Source of the DNA: a virus
Length of the DNA stretch: 64,000 nucleotides
Reading direction: 5' to 3' (one strand)
Virus record (IMG/VR): IMGVR_UViG_3300027770_000026
Coordinates: 186,001-250,000 of that record
A model generated the notes under the pieces. The model was not told the origin of the DNA and made no database searches. It saw only the letters and a list, made by a program, of their open reading frames with translations. A program made the position numbers and the translations under genes. This document shows positions 48,095-55,750 of this stretch, in pieces. How positions within the stretch are numbered: position 1 is the stretch's first letter; each line of letters begins with the position of its first letter.

Positions 48095-49405
48095 TTAAAT
48101 CTTTTCGCCTCGTAGGTTACGGAAGCGCACAAAGCGAGGGAAGCGTAGACTGTAACTGCCGTCCTGATTCTGTGTTACGGCATCGGCCATCACTTCAACC
48201 AGTTCGCCAGTAACGGAACTAGCATTAAGCCAAAAATCGTCACGCTGTTCATCGCTAAAGCCACTGCCTACGTTAACCTGGATAGTGCGTCCGTTATCCA
48301 CGCCTTCACATACCAAAGCACCCAAACGTCCTTCATTCTTACCCGTTCCTTCTTCTAATCCCGTAACTGCAAGATCCACAGTAATTACAGGTTTGACCTT
48401 TAGCCATGCATGCGATCGCTTAAGTTCATAGAGCGCGCCGGGGTCCTTGACCATAATGCCTTCATAACCACCTGTAATGGCACTTGCGTTGATCTCACGG
48501 AAACGCTGCTGCCCTGCATTGCTACTGAGATCAACCAACTCCTGTTCCACTACCCGCACGTTTGGCAGTGCAGATGATACTAAACTGTACCAAGTCATCA
48601 ACTGTTCGCTGCGATTGCTCTGTACTTGAATACCAGCATCCTCAACGAACTCGTTCAATGGAATGATGTCAAACAAGTATAGCACTGCATCGCTAGCAGC
48701 AACATCAGTCTTACGATGTATCTGCTTCATGAGGTCTTGGAAGCTATTGCTCATTACCTCACCATCTAGTACCATTGGCTCTGTAAACTGCCCTGCAACC
48801 TTAGCAAGCTGACGCTTGATCCGTTCGAAGTTTACCAGTTCCTTGCCGCTGCGGCTGTACTGATCTACTCGACCATTGGGGTACACAATAGTGAGAACAC
48901 GCACCCCATCCAACTTGACTTCGATAAACTTTTCGCCTGTCATCCGCTTGGGATGGTCAGTCCCATCGTGCGCCAACTGGCAAGTGAATACCGGTACCCG
49001 AAGATCCCCCCTGCCGGCATCTGCCAGCACGTCGTTGATAGTCTTTTCAGACGTACCACAACGCAAATCTTTAATAAGGATACGACGGTACCAATGGTTC
49101 CATTCGTTGTTAGTAGCACAGTCCATTGCTGCCTTGATAGCATCACGAGCAGCATGACCAGTCAGTTCGCGCTGACTAAGTTGGAAAGCGAGGTCACGGA
49201 ATTCTTCCCAAGCAAGCCCCCGACCATTAACACCGCTACGCTCTGGCACTTGCTTAACACCAAAGGTAGTCAGTGCATCGTAGGTCAAACGCACGCCGTG
49301 GAAAAACTCTTCGCAACCTTCTGTCAGTGCGCGAGAGACAATAGCAATTTTGTCCTTGCGTCCTGACGTAGCCTGCAGATCCAATACAACCTGTTCTGGT
49401 TTCAT
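48095..49405 (-). CDS. ATP-dependent DNA ligase (gp30-like)
   Basis: This is a 436-residue ligase (T4 gp30 487). The adenylation motif EVKLDGVR places the nucleotide-accepting lysine at K164. Other motifs follow: LDGEVMS, YEGIMVKDPGALY and AWLKVKP, then an OB-fold region with FRNLRGEKI at the end. It seals nicks during replication and recombination. Its ATG overlaps the upstream stop by 4 nt, and a strong terminator lies just beyond its stop. Confidence 0.93.
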   Translation of the reverse strand: MKPEQVVLDLQATSGRKDKIAIVSRALTEGCEEFFHGVRLTYDALTTFGVKQVPERSGVNGRGLAWEEFRDLAFQLSQRELTGHAARDAIKAAMDCATNNEWNHWYRRILIKDLRCGTSEKTINDVLADAGRGDLRVPVFTCQLAHDGTDHPKRMTGEKFIEVKLDGVRVLTIVYPNGRVDQYSRSGKELVNFERIKRQLAKVAGQFTEPMVLDGEVMSNSFQDLMKQIHRKTDVAASDAVLYLFDIIPLNEFVEDAGIQVQSNRSEQLMTWYSLVSSALPNVRVVEQELVDLSSNAGQQRFREINASAITGGYEGIMVKDPGALYELKRSHAWLKVKPVITVDLAVTGLEEGTGKNEGRLGALVCEGVDNGRTIQVNVGSGFSDEQRDDFWLNASSVTGELVEVMADAVTQNQDGSYSLRFPRFVRFRNLRGEKI

Positions 49406-49797
49406 AGTGTGTAATCTACTCCCATATTAGCTAACTGTTGACGTGTTTCCGTAATCATTGCGTGTGGTACCTTAAAGGTAATCTTATTACTCTCGCTAAG
49501 GTCTTTGGCTTCCTTGAGCCCAATGTTAGTGCAGACACGAATCAATTTGATTAGTGCTACCTTGTGATTAGCAGGATAGTATTTGATATGACAGACACGT
49601 TTAAATTCGCTAGCACCAGTTATCATTGAGAAGAATATAGATGACCGCACATCTTCTCCCAGTGTAGCCGATACGCTATCCCAAATAACCATACCCTCTT
49701 CGCTACCGTAGATTTCAGTAACGGTAGCAATGAAGCTTAATGAGCTATCAACTAACTCATTCTTTTGATTAACAGTGAGCTCTTCCCAGCTAGTCAC
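49402..49797 (-). CDS. Protein with ribosomal L7/L12 C-terminal-like domain
   Basis: This is a 131-residue protein. The C-terminal half (about 78-131: VALIKLIRVCTNIGLKEAKDL, then a final beta strand) closely resembles the L7/L12 C-terminal domain that recruits translation GTPases. The N-terminal half (YGSEEGMVIWDSVSATLGEDV) is unrelated. A role in redirecting host translation factors is possible. The start is GTG with AAGGAG 6 nt upstream. It lies between the VWA protein and ligase genes. Confidence 0.7.
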   Translation of the reverse strand: MTSWEELTVNQKNELVDSSLSFIATVTEIYGSEEGMVIWDSVSATLGEDVRSSIFFSMITGASEFKRVCHIKYYPANHKVALIKLIRVCTNIGLKEAKDLSESNKITFKVPHAMITETRQQLANMGVDYTL

Positions 49798-49806
49798 AGG
49801 AACTCC

Positions 49807-51039
49807 TTAGTGCTTCTTCTCAATGGGATAGTAAGCATGGTTACCAAAGGGCGGAACAATGCTCTCGGTGCCATGGATGATGAACACGGTATCACAGTAG
49901 TCCGGCTTGCCCCATGCACCCCACGGATAACCGTCAGTGAACATGATGAACTTCTTAGGACGGATGTCATTCTCTTCCATCCAGTTCCAGTTAGCCATGA
50001 ACTCAGTACCACCACCGCCGTGAATCTCATACGAGTTGAGATCGTAACGATTGCACTCGTCATATTCCTGCGGATTGTACACCTGAGTATCAAAGCACCA
50101 TATCTTCAATTTGAAGTCACGGAACTGATCCATGATGCCCTGGATTTCGCCGAGGAAGTCACGCACCATCTGTTCCGAGATGCTACCGCTGACGTCAATC
50201 GCAACACAGATGTCTACCGTCTCTTCGGGAAGCGAGCCGGGCAAGTAAATGCCGCTGCTCCAAGTCTTACGGTTGGGACGCTGCCAAGTGTAGTCTGCAC
50301 GGATCAAGCTCTGGATCTGCTGACGCAGTAGTTCACGCCAGGAGATCTGCGGCTCCGTAAAGTCCTTGATCAGCTTCTTAACGAAGCCGGGAATGTTACC
50401 AGCACCAGCACTCTTAGCAGCAGCAAGCACTGCCTCGCGGAACTCGTCACGCAGTTCCTTAGCCAACTCCTTGCTAATAGTAGGAGCCTTACCGTTGCCG
50501 CCACCATCGCCGGATTCGCTGTCGCTCTTGCCCTTGCCTTCCTCGTCGCCTTCGCCGTCGCCAATCTCAAGATGGATGTCCAAGGTACTCTTACCCTTGT
50601 ACTTCTCTTCGTCCTTCTTGACGAGGTCATAGACCTCTTCGGTGAACATGCCGCGGAACTTGCGGTCATACAAGGGGGTGACCACCTTGATCAGTTCGCC
50701 AACACCACCGTCAACCAACTCTTGGTTAATCACGTAGTCGCCAGCCACGTTCCACAACACTTTGTCGCGGTCGCCTAAACGACCAAAGTGGTCAAGAACG
50801 CAGTGGCCAATCTCGTGACCTACCAAGAACTGTGTTTCTTTGATGCTGAGTTTGTTCACAAAGTCACGGTTGATGAACAAGCTCTTGCCGTCGGTGGCAG
50901 CAGTGGGGCACCAGCCCTCATCGGTCACATCGCAAATCTTGAGTCGCGTTGCAAGGTTGCCCCAAAAGGGTTGATTCATCAGCAAGCCAACGCGGGCTGT
51001 GATAATCTTCTTTTCAATTTCTGCGTAGCTCACTGTCAT
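49807..51039 (-). CDS. VWA-domain metallopeptidase-like protein
   Basis: This is a 410-residue protein. It has an N-terminal zinc-peptidase-like HEIGH (75-79), an acidic/Gly-rich linker (about 158-185), and a C-terminal VWA domain with the MIDAS motif DVSGS (282-286) and later FTDGYPWG. Such proteins pair with MoxR-type AAA+ ATPases, one of which is encoded about 1.8 kb upstream. Together they may remodel or mature a protein complex. It has its own strong promoter and AAGGAG. Confidence 0.82.
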   Translation of the reverse strand: MTVSYAEIEKKIITARVGLLMNQPFWGNLATRLKICDVTDEGWCPTAATDGKSLFINRDFVNKLSIKETQFLVGHEIGHCVLDHFGRLGDRDKVLWNVAGDYVINQELVDGGVGELIKVVTPLYDRKFRGMFTEEVYDLVKKDEEKYKGKSTLDIHLEIGDGEGDEEGKGKSDSESGDGGGNGKAPTISKELAKELRDEFREAVLAAAKSAGAGNIPGFVKKLIKDFTEPQISWRELLRQQIQSLIRADYTWQRPNRKTWSSGIYLPGSLPEETVDICVAIDVSGSISEQMVRDFLGEIQGIMDQFRDFKLKIWCFDTQVYNPQEYDECNRYDLNSYEIHGGGGTEFMANWNWMEENDIRPKKFIMFTDGYPWGAWGKPDYCDTVFIIHGTESIVPPFGNHAYYPIEKKH

Positions 51040-51059
51040 TGCAATCTCCTTACCTTATG

Positions 51060-51093
51060 TTCGTATTATACGAAAACGCTCAAAGAAATGCAA
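51060..51093 (-). promoter_or_regulatory. Sigma70-like promoter with palindromic -10 (VWA unit)
   Basis: Minus strand TTGCAT (51093-51088), 17-nt spacer, TATAAT (51070-51065). The -10 is the centre of a perfect palindrome TTCGTATAATACGAA (51060-51074). A 20-bp motif begins 13 nt upstream of the -35. Confidence 0.8.
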
Positions 51094-51106
51094 CAACTAA
51101 ATTCTC

Positions 51107-51163
51107 AATAGAATCAATGACTTACGCAGCCTAGAAAAGCTAGTAAAATCAATGACTTACGCT
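51107..51163. repeat. Two copies of a conserved intergenic motif
   Basis: On the + strand AATAGAATCAATGACTTACG (51107-51126) and a partial copy AATCAATGACTTACGC (51147-51162). The same motif occurs at 54340 and 54405. The first copy lies 13 nt upstream of the -35 of the VWA promoter. Confidence 0.75.
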
Positions 51164-51686
51164 AGAGTGCAGCGTACGGGATAGTGTTAGCTGATTCCAT
51201 TTCCTGTTTGAGCTCAACCAAATCGTCAAATGTCAACCTGTTTGGGTCCAAACGCGGACTGTAAATAGCACTATTCTTTTCAGCTTCGATCATCTCGCAG
51301 CTCACAACCCAATTACGACCACCGTTTTGTTTCTGCAGCATGTCGTCTACATACTCGCCAACATACTGAGCAAGCCCTTCGCAACTGATTAAGGGGAAGG
51401 TCTGCAACTTGCAATGACCCTTAACAGTAAGCTCGCGGAACGTGGTTACCAGTGGATCGTCTGCTTGGAGGATTACCGTATGGTCAAACCAATCTTCCAG
51501 TTGACGCTTGATAGCCTTAAGGCCACCAAAATCCACAACAAAGCCCTGCTTGTCTAGATTGTCGCAACCAAATACAAACTTGAAGCTGCGGTCGTAACCA
51601 TGCAGCATGTAGCAATCGGTATCACTCTTCCAATTGCGATAGGCACATGGGCCAATCTCCTTAAAGAACTTGGTACTAGTATACAT
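51162..51686 (-). CDS. QueD/6-pyruvoyltetrahydropterin synthase-like protein
   Basis: This is a 174-residue protein of the QueD/PTPS fold: CYMLHGYDRSFKFVF, then GFVVDFGGLKAIKRQL and WFDHTVIL (D68-H69), plus CEMIEAEKNSAIYSP. QueD makes 6-carboxytetrahydropterin on the route to 7-deazaguanines, matching the QueE gene at 59085. Zinc ligands look eroded: where relatives have His there are Tyr16 and Asp24, leaving H29. It may be inactive or altered. An inverted repeat CCTGATG/CATCAGG (51694-51729) lies upstream. Confidence 0.75.
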   Translation of the reverse strand: MYTSTKFFKEIGPCAYRNWKSDTDCYMLHGYDRSFKFVFGCDNLDKQGFVVDFGGLKAIKRQLEDWFDHTVILQADDPLVTTFRELTVKGHCKLQTFPLISCEGLAQYVGEYVDDMLQKQNGGRNWVVSCEMIEAEKNSAIYSPRLDPNRLTFDDLVELKQEMESANTIPYAAL

Positions 51687-51724
51687 AAAAATTCCTGATG
51701 TTTAGATATTGTACTTATACAGCA

Positions 51725-52222
51725 TCAGGCAGCAAAGCCTAACAATTTCATAGCATAGTAATCTCGCAAGCCAGACCACTGCGACGAGTAGATAGTAACG
51801 TACACTGTATATTCACGAATGGTAGATTCCCACGGACTGGTGTTACCAAAGTACTTGCCAGCCCCCCGCCGCCAAGTACCCATCTTTACACCAGGGATAG
51901 CGTTAAAGAAGCCCTGCACAAAAGAGTCCATTTCGTGTACTAAACTATCTTCAGCAGACCCATAAACATATGCGCTCATTATAGCAGTAACATATCCCTC
52001 TTCCATAAAAAAAAGAGTAGAATCCTCGTCATCTTCGTTGAGACTACTATACTGTAGTCTCTCATCAAATTGAATGCGACTCATATACATGAAAGGAACG
52101 TTAGGGGCAAACAGGTGCTGCTTCTTGACCAGTACCGTAAAGACATCCTGAATTGGAATAATCTTTGGTTGGAGAGTCTCCAACAACTTAGTCAGCTTAC
52201 GCTTGTTTGCCTGCTTGGTCAT
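51725..52222 (-). CDS. Unknown protein in MoxR unit
   Basis: This is a 165-residue protein with a basic N-terminus, a stretch of acidic residues (LNEDDEDSTLFFMEE) and an aromatic C-terminus (WSGLRDYYAMKLLGF). No domain recognised. It overlaps the upstream gene by one base. It belongs to the unit that starts with the MoxR-like ATPase and ends with QueD. Confidence 0.65.
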   Translation of the reverse strand: MTKQANKRKLTKLLETLQPKIIPIQDVFTVLVKKQHLFAPNVPFMYMSRIQFDERLQYSSLNEDDEDSTLFFMEEGYVTAIMSAYVYGSAEDSLVHEMDSFVQGFFNAIPGVKMGTWRRGAGKYFGNTSPWESTIREYTVYVTIYSSQWSGLRDYYAMKLLGFAA

Positions 52223-52410
52223 TAGTGAATCAACTCGCTAGCCGGCACTTCCAGTACAGCAGGAATACTGGCAATGTTTTGATTGCTGCGCAGCACCTTG
52301 AATACCGTGTCTGCACCTAGCTCTTCATCAATGAGAAGAGTGTCGCCGTCCCACCTTGCCAGAATTAGATTCTGTTCAAGGCACTTGAGAATAGTGTTAC
52401 GATAGCTCAT
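52222..52410 (-). CDS. Small unknown protein
   Basis: This is a 62-residue protein from the ATG at 52408-52410, with AAGGGG upstream; an in-frame upstream extension would overlap the previous gene. It has mixed alpha/beta composition (LARWDGDTLLIDEELGADTVF). No function can be given. Confidence 0.6.
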   Translation of the reverse strand: MSYRNTILKCLEQNLILARWDGDTLLIDEELGADTVFKVLRSNQNIASIPAVLEVPASELIH

Positions 52411-52420
52411 ATGTTTCCCC

Positions 52421-52804
52421 TTACCAACTGGCCTGATAGTGAATGGTGCGTAGCAACTTAGTGTCTTCTTTGAGCCAATCAAGCACCTTACCCAACTGCT
52501 CTACGTCGAGCGCAATTTCGTCCTCGTCCATGTAGCTCTTGCCAAAGAAGGCTCCTTCGGTATGCGGTAACGATAAACCTTTTACTGCTTCAACAATGTC
52601 CAGCAAGTCCGTAGCCGTTAGCGGAATATTCTGGCACTCGTCTACACCTCCCGCAAACTGCTGCACGATGTAACCGTGCAGGTTAGGATGCTTACGCCAG
52701 TAGGCCAGTTCGAGGTCATCGCCCGATTCTACCAAGTCAGTCGCGTCCGGATCCGTAGTCCAAACGCGATGCTCCTTACCAAACATCCACATGTCAAGTC
52801 CCAT
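52421..52804 (-). CDS. Conserved phage protein (MGLDMW family)
   Basis: This is a 127-residue protein that begins MGLDMWMFGKE and contains LELAYWRKHPNLHGYI, a pattern I associate with a common family in phages and bacteria of unknown function. It lies 11 nt after the MoxR-like ATPase gene and is likely cotranscribed. Confidence 0.7.
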   Translation of the reverse strand: MGLDMWMFGKEHRVWTTDPDATDLVESGDDLELAYWRKHPNLHGYIVQQFAGGVDECQNIPLTATDLLDIVEAVKGLSLPHTEGAFFGKSYMDEDEIALDVEQLGKVLDWLKEDTKLLRTIHYQASW

Positions 52805-52815
52805 GTCCTTACTCC

Positions 52816-53919
52816 TTACTTGGCGCTGACCGCAGCAGTGATGTACGCACCGTACTTCTTAGCAAACTCAGGGTAGGTCGTCATCTTGCTACCCTGGAAC
52901 ACCAAACCGTACTGCTGCATCGCAACCTTGACAGCAAGGATGCAGATCTCGGTGTTGAAGTTATCCATCATGTAACGGAAGAAGCAGTCGACCATGCCGT
53001 GCCACTCCTTGTCGTTAAGCTTACCCTTGTTCTTGGTGTAGTAGTCGCGCAGCTCGTAGCAGAGCGAAGTCATGAGACTGTACTGCGCACTGATCTCCTT
53101 GATCTTGAGGTCCTTGACCTTACCCGACAACACATCGCCAGGATTAGGCAACTGACCGTTGGTCTTGCGGTGCGCCATGAACTTTACAGCCAAGCCTTCA
53201 CCAACTGCGCCACTGACCAAGTCCATCACCGTGCTGTCGCTAGCAGCCTTGTCCTGCAGCATGTCGCTAACGAAATGCCAGCTACGGGGCGTAGCGAACG
53301 CACGACTGGCGCTGTTGGGGCTGAAGTCGTAGAGGTCGCCCTTAGCGTAGTTAAGGTAACCAACCACGTCCGGGTGGATGTTGTTATCCACAGCCCACAA
53401 CATCCACGTATCAAAGTCTGCACGGACCTCCAAGTGAACGAAGCGATTAGCCAACGGAGCCGGCATGCGATACGTGACGCCACGGTCACCTTCGCGGTTA
53501 CCTGCGGCAATGATCACCACGTTGTCGGGCAGTTCGTACTCGCCAATGCGGCGATTCAGCACCAGCTGGTATGCGCTGGCCTGCACCGCAGGAGCAGCAG
53601 AGTTGAGCTCGTCCAAGAACAGCACCACGTAGGGGTACTTCGCAGCCTGCTCCTTGCTGGGCAGTTCAGCCGGGGGAGCCCAACGCATACGACCGCTAGT
53701 GCCGTCGAAGTACGGCATACCCTTGAGGTCGGTTGGGTCCAGCAACGCCAAACGCAGGTCAATCAGCAGACCGCCACCTGCGCGAGCAATCTGCGCAGCC
53801 ATGTCGCTCTTGCCCAAGCCCGGCGGACCCCAGATGAAAACTGGACGCTTCGTGCGCATGGCCACGTCAACAGCCTTGCGGGCTTCGGTCAACGTCACAG
53901 TGCGAATTTCGTGGGACAT
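52816..53919 (-). CDS. MoxR-type AAA+ ATPase
   Basis: This is a 367-residue AAA+ ATPase: Walker A GPPGLGKS (31-38), Walker B FLDEL (101-105), and a sensor-like VVIIAAGNREGD. MoxR-type ATPases act with VWA proteins as a chaperone-like pair, and the VWA/metallopeptidase gene is encoded in the next unit. The ATG at 53917-53919 has AAGGAG upstream and is preferred over a TTG two codons earlier. A strong promoter precedes it. Confidence 0.85.
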   Translation of the reverse strand: MSHEIRTVTLTEARKAVDVAMRTKRPVFIWGPPGLGKSDMAAQIARAGGGLLIDLRLALLDPTDLKGMPYFDGTSGRMRWAPPAELPSKEQAAKYPYVVLFLDELNSAAPAVQASAYQLVLNRRIGEYELPDNVVIIAAGNREGDRGVTYRMPAPLANRFVHLEVRADFDTWMLWAVDNNIHPDVVGYLNYAKGDLYDFSPNSASRAFATPRSWHFVSDMLQDKAASDSTVMDLVSGAVGEGLAVKFMAHRKTNGQLPNPGDVLSGKVKDLKIKEISAQYSLMTSLCYELRDYYTKNKGKLNDKEWHGMVDCFFRYMMDNFNTEICILAVKVAMQQYGLVFQGSKMTTYPEFAKKYGAYITAAVSAK

Positions 53920-53948
53920 ATTCAACTCCTTGTTCTAACTGTAGGACT

Positions 53949-53977
53949 AGTATAAGTCCAATTTAATTCCGTGTCAA
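53949..53977 (-). promoter_or_regulatory. Strong sigma70-like promoter of the MoxR unit
   Basis: Minus strand TTGACA (53977-53972), 17-nt spacer, TATACT (53954-53949). The -10 lies exactly between arms GGACT and AGTCC (53944-53959). The -35 overlaps the stop region of the GIY-YIG gene. Confidence 0.85.
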
Positions 53978-54291
53978 GCCAAATTCAATTTGGGTTTGCG
54001 TTTTGCAATCAGCTCGCGCTCACGTTGGTGAGCCCAAGCCTTACCACGCCCCGTTTCCAGGATGGTGAGTTCAAAAGCCTCTGGCCCATACTCGCGCATC
54101 GCTTCGTAGAGGGGCCAGGGGCGGTGCTCACTGCGAGCACGATAAACGTGTTTCATAAAACGAGACTTTACACTGGAAAGCACCGTAGAGCAAGTCTTAG
54201 CAGTAATACCAATGTACTGCTTCTTGCCCAAACTCAGCATGTAAATTACATGAGTCCGATCGGTACGCTTTTTACGCTTCTTGCTTTCCAT
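53974..54291 (-). CDS. GIY-YIG domain protein
   Basis: This is a 105-residue protein with the GIY-YIG core (THVIYMLSLGKKQYIGIT), an Arg in SRFMKH and RERELI with a probable catalytic Glu. The size suits a minimal UvrC/Slx1-like nuclease. I chose the ATG at 54289-54291; a GTG at 54324 would lie in the promoter. The ATG follows the -10 by only 6 nt, so the mRNA is probably leaderless. Confidence 0.75.
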   Translation of the reverse strand: MESKKRKKRTDRTHVIYMLSLGKKQYIGITAKTCSTVLSSVKSRFMKHVYRARSEHRPWPLYEAMREYGPEAFELTILETGRGKAWAHQRERELIAKRKPKLNLA

Positions 54292-54297
54292 GTTCGT

Positions 54298-54326
54298 ATA
54301 ATAGCGAACTGCAAGCGAAACCACAA
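54298..54326 (-). promoter_or_regulatory. Sigma70-like promoter of the GIY-YIG gene
   Basis: Minus strand TTGTGG (54326-54321), 17-nt spacer, TATTAT (54303-54298), followed by ACGAAC and the ATG. It shares TATWATACGAACAT and an upstream motif at identical spacing with the VWA promoter. Confidence 0.7.
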
Positions 54327-54339
54327 GAAATATAATCCT

Positions 54340-54425
54340 AATAGAATCAATGACTTACGTGATCTGCGTGTAAGTTGTTGATTTTGTTGGGAATTTAAAA
54401 GTCTAATAGAATCAATGACTTACGC
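54340..54425. repeat. Direct copies of the intergenic motif with an inverted degenerate copy
   Basis: AATAGAATCAATGACTTACG occurs at 54340-54359 and 54405-54424. Between them, 54371-54391 reads as a degenerate reverse copy (GTAAGTTGTTGATT), so the first copy and this form an imperfect inverted repeat around TGATCTGCG. It lies between the 54428 stop and the GIY-YIG promoter. Confidence 0.75.
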
Positions 54426-54427
54426 AA

Positions 54428-54817
54428 TCATGCGTTTAGGGACACAAAAACATCCCAATTTCCACCACTCATAATCCAACTGACCTGCATCTGCTCGTCC
54501 CAATGGGAGACTTCAAACTTATTGTGCCGCTGGGTAAGGAACCAGGGCTTGCCTTTGATATAGGTCAGCAAGTGAAACATCTTGCTACCGGTCATGATCT
54601 CTTTGACTGTAATGGTGTAAGGGGTATAAAGAGATTGAAGACATTTAAATCCATATTCGGTTAATCTCAGATTAGGATTGTCCCGGTGATACCAAATGTT
54701 TCGATTGCGAGTAGATTGAGAGTGTACAGCTACACTCTCGGGTGATTCACTGAGCAGCAACCCAATTTCAACTTCAAGTTGCTGCTTAGTTGTTCGCCAA
54801 TCTTCAAAAATCTGCAT
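54428..54817 (-). CDS. Unknown protein, last of RNase H unit
   Basis: This is a 129-residue protein with many aromatic and basic residues (HRDNPNLRLTEYGFKCLQSLY, then HLLTYIKGKPWFLTQRHNKF). It overlaps the glutaredoxin gene by 14 nt. No domain recognised with confidence. Confidence 0.65.
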   Translation of the reverse strand: MQIFEDWRTTKQQLEVEIGLLLSESPESVAVHSQSTRNRNIWYHRDNPNLRLTEYGFKCLQSLYTPYTITVKEIMTGSKMFHLLTYIKGKPWFLTQRHNKFEVSHWDEQMQVSWIMSGGNWDVFVSLNA

Positions 54818-55052
54818 TCAAGTTGGTCGCCAGATGGCTTTTGATTAGGTCTTGGAATCCACCAATACGTTCACCATCTACATAGATCTGCGGAACGGTG
54901 CGCACACCATTACCTACGCTTTCGTAAAACTTCTGACGTTCGCTGTCGTTATCTATTACGATTTCTTCGTATGCATAACCCCTTTGCTTGAGCCAGTTCT
55001 TAGCACTAACGCAATATGGGCAATTGGTCTTTGAATATACCTTAATGTTCAT
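54804..55052 (-). CDS. grx: Glutaredoxin
   Basis: This is an 82-residue glutaredoxin with the CPYC active site (C11, C14) and RTVPQIYVDGERIGGFQDL, where the cis-Pro TVP and the GG motif bind glutathione. It likely reduces ribonucleotide reductase or other disulfides, like T4 NrdC. Its ATG overlaps the upstream stop as ATGA. Confidence 0.92.
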   Translation of the reverse strand: MNIKVYSKTNCPYCVSAKNWLKQRGYAYEEIVIDNDSERQKFYESVGNGVRTVPQIYVDGERIGGFQDLIKSHLATNLNADF

Positions 55053-55279
55053 GTAAATTTTCCACCTTGTAATTCTACTTCAGTGACCAAGCTAGTGGTC
55101 ACTTGTTCTTGCAGTTTAATATTCTGCTCTTGACTCTGCGTTAGCTGAAGCATAAGATATGTAAGATCGTCTGCCATGCGACGGGCAACATCGGTGCTAA
55201 ACCGAACTTCTTTTTTATTACTTCGTTCCGCGGCACTTACAGTGGCTACAAATTCTCGTAAATTAGCAGGATTAAACAT
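55049..55279 (-). CDS. Small helical protein
   Basis: This is a 76-residue protein with a predicted helix/coiled coil (MADDLTYLMLQLTQSQEQNIKL). It is coupled to the glutaredoxin gene. Function unknown. Confidence 0.65.
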   Translation of the reverse strand: MFNPANLREFVATVSAAERSNKKEVRFSTDVARRMADDLTYLMLQLTQSQEQNIKLQEQVTTSLVTEVELQGGKFT

Positions 55280-55291
55280 TAGTATACTTAG

Positions 55292-55750
55292 TCAGTTATT
55301 AAGCGACTCTGCTTCTTCTTCGGTGTAGAAAGGTCCCCAAAAGCGATTACGGTTAAGTGTTAGCAACTTGGGACAAAACTCCTGCTTAAACTTGTTACCA
55401 TATTGAATACGATACCAACCTGCTGCAAAGAAACACTTGCTGTTTGGTACCTTAGTAAACAAAGGCAAACGTCGCTTGGCTTCGATCATGGGATCGTAAT
55501 ATGTATCGCAGTCTGTTGCATAACCCGCAAGATCATTTACACTTTGCGAGTCAATCTCATTGGATTCAGGCTCCCACTCTTCTACACCCAACTGCTTGCG
55601 TACTGCTTTTACAGTCTTAGCAGGAATTACACTGCCCTTACATGCAACAATGAATCCTTCGTCCGTCTTATGAACAGACGCAACTTTAATGTCTTCATCA
55701 TAGACCAGCCAACTGCGTCCAGGTGCAGTAGTTTTAATTGTTACATTCAT
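55292..55750 (-). CDS. Conserved T4-like phage protein, unknown
   Basis: This is a 152-residue protein. The C-terminal part (RRLPLFTKVPNSKCFFAAGWY, then FCPKLLTLNRNRFWGPF) recalls a conserved hypothetical of T4-like marine phages. No catalytic motif. It is translationally coupled to the RNase H gene by an ATGA overlap. Confidence 0.7.
   Translation of the reverse strand: MNVTIKTTAPGRSWLVYDEDIKVASVHKTDEGFIVACKGSVIPAKTVKAVRKQLGVEEWEPESNEIDSQSVNDLAGYATDCDTYYDPMIEAKRRLPLFTKVPNSKCFFAAGWYRIQYGNKFKQEFCPKLLTLNRNRFWGPFYTEEEAESLNN

Noticed and set aside
52999-53955. 318-residue + strand frame opposite the MoxR-like gene
   Set aside because: Shadow of the ATPase; no domain, no SD.
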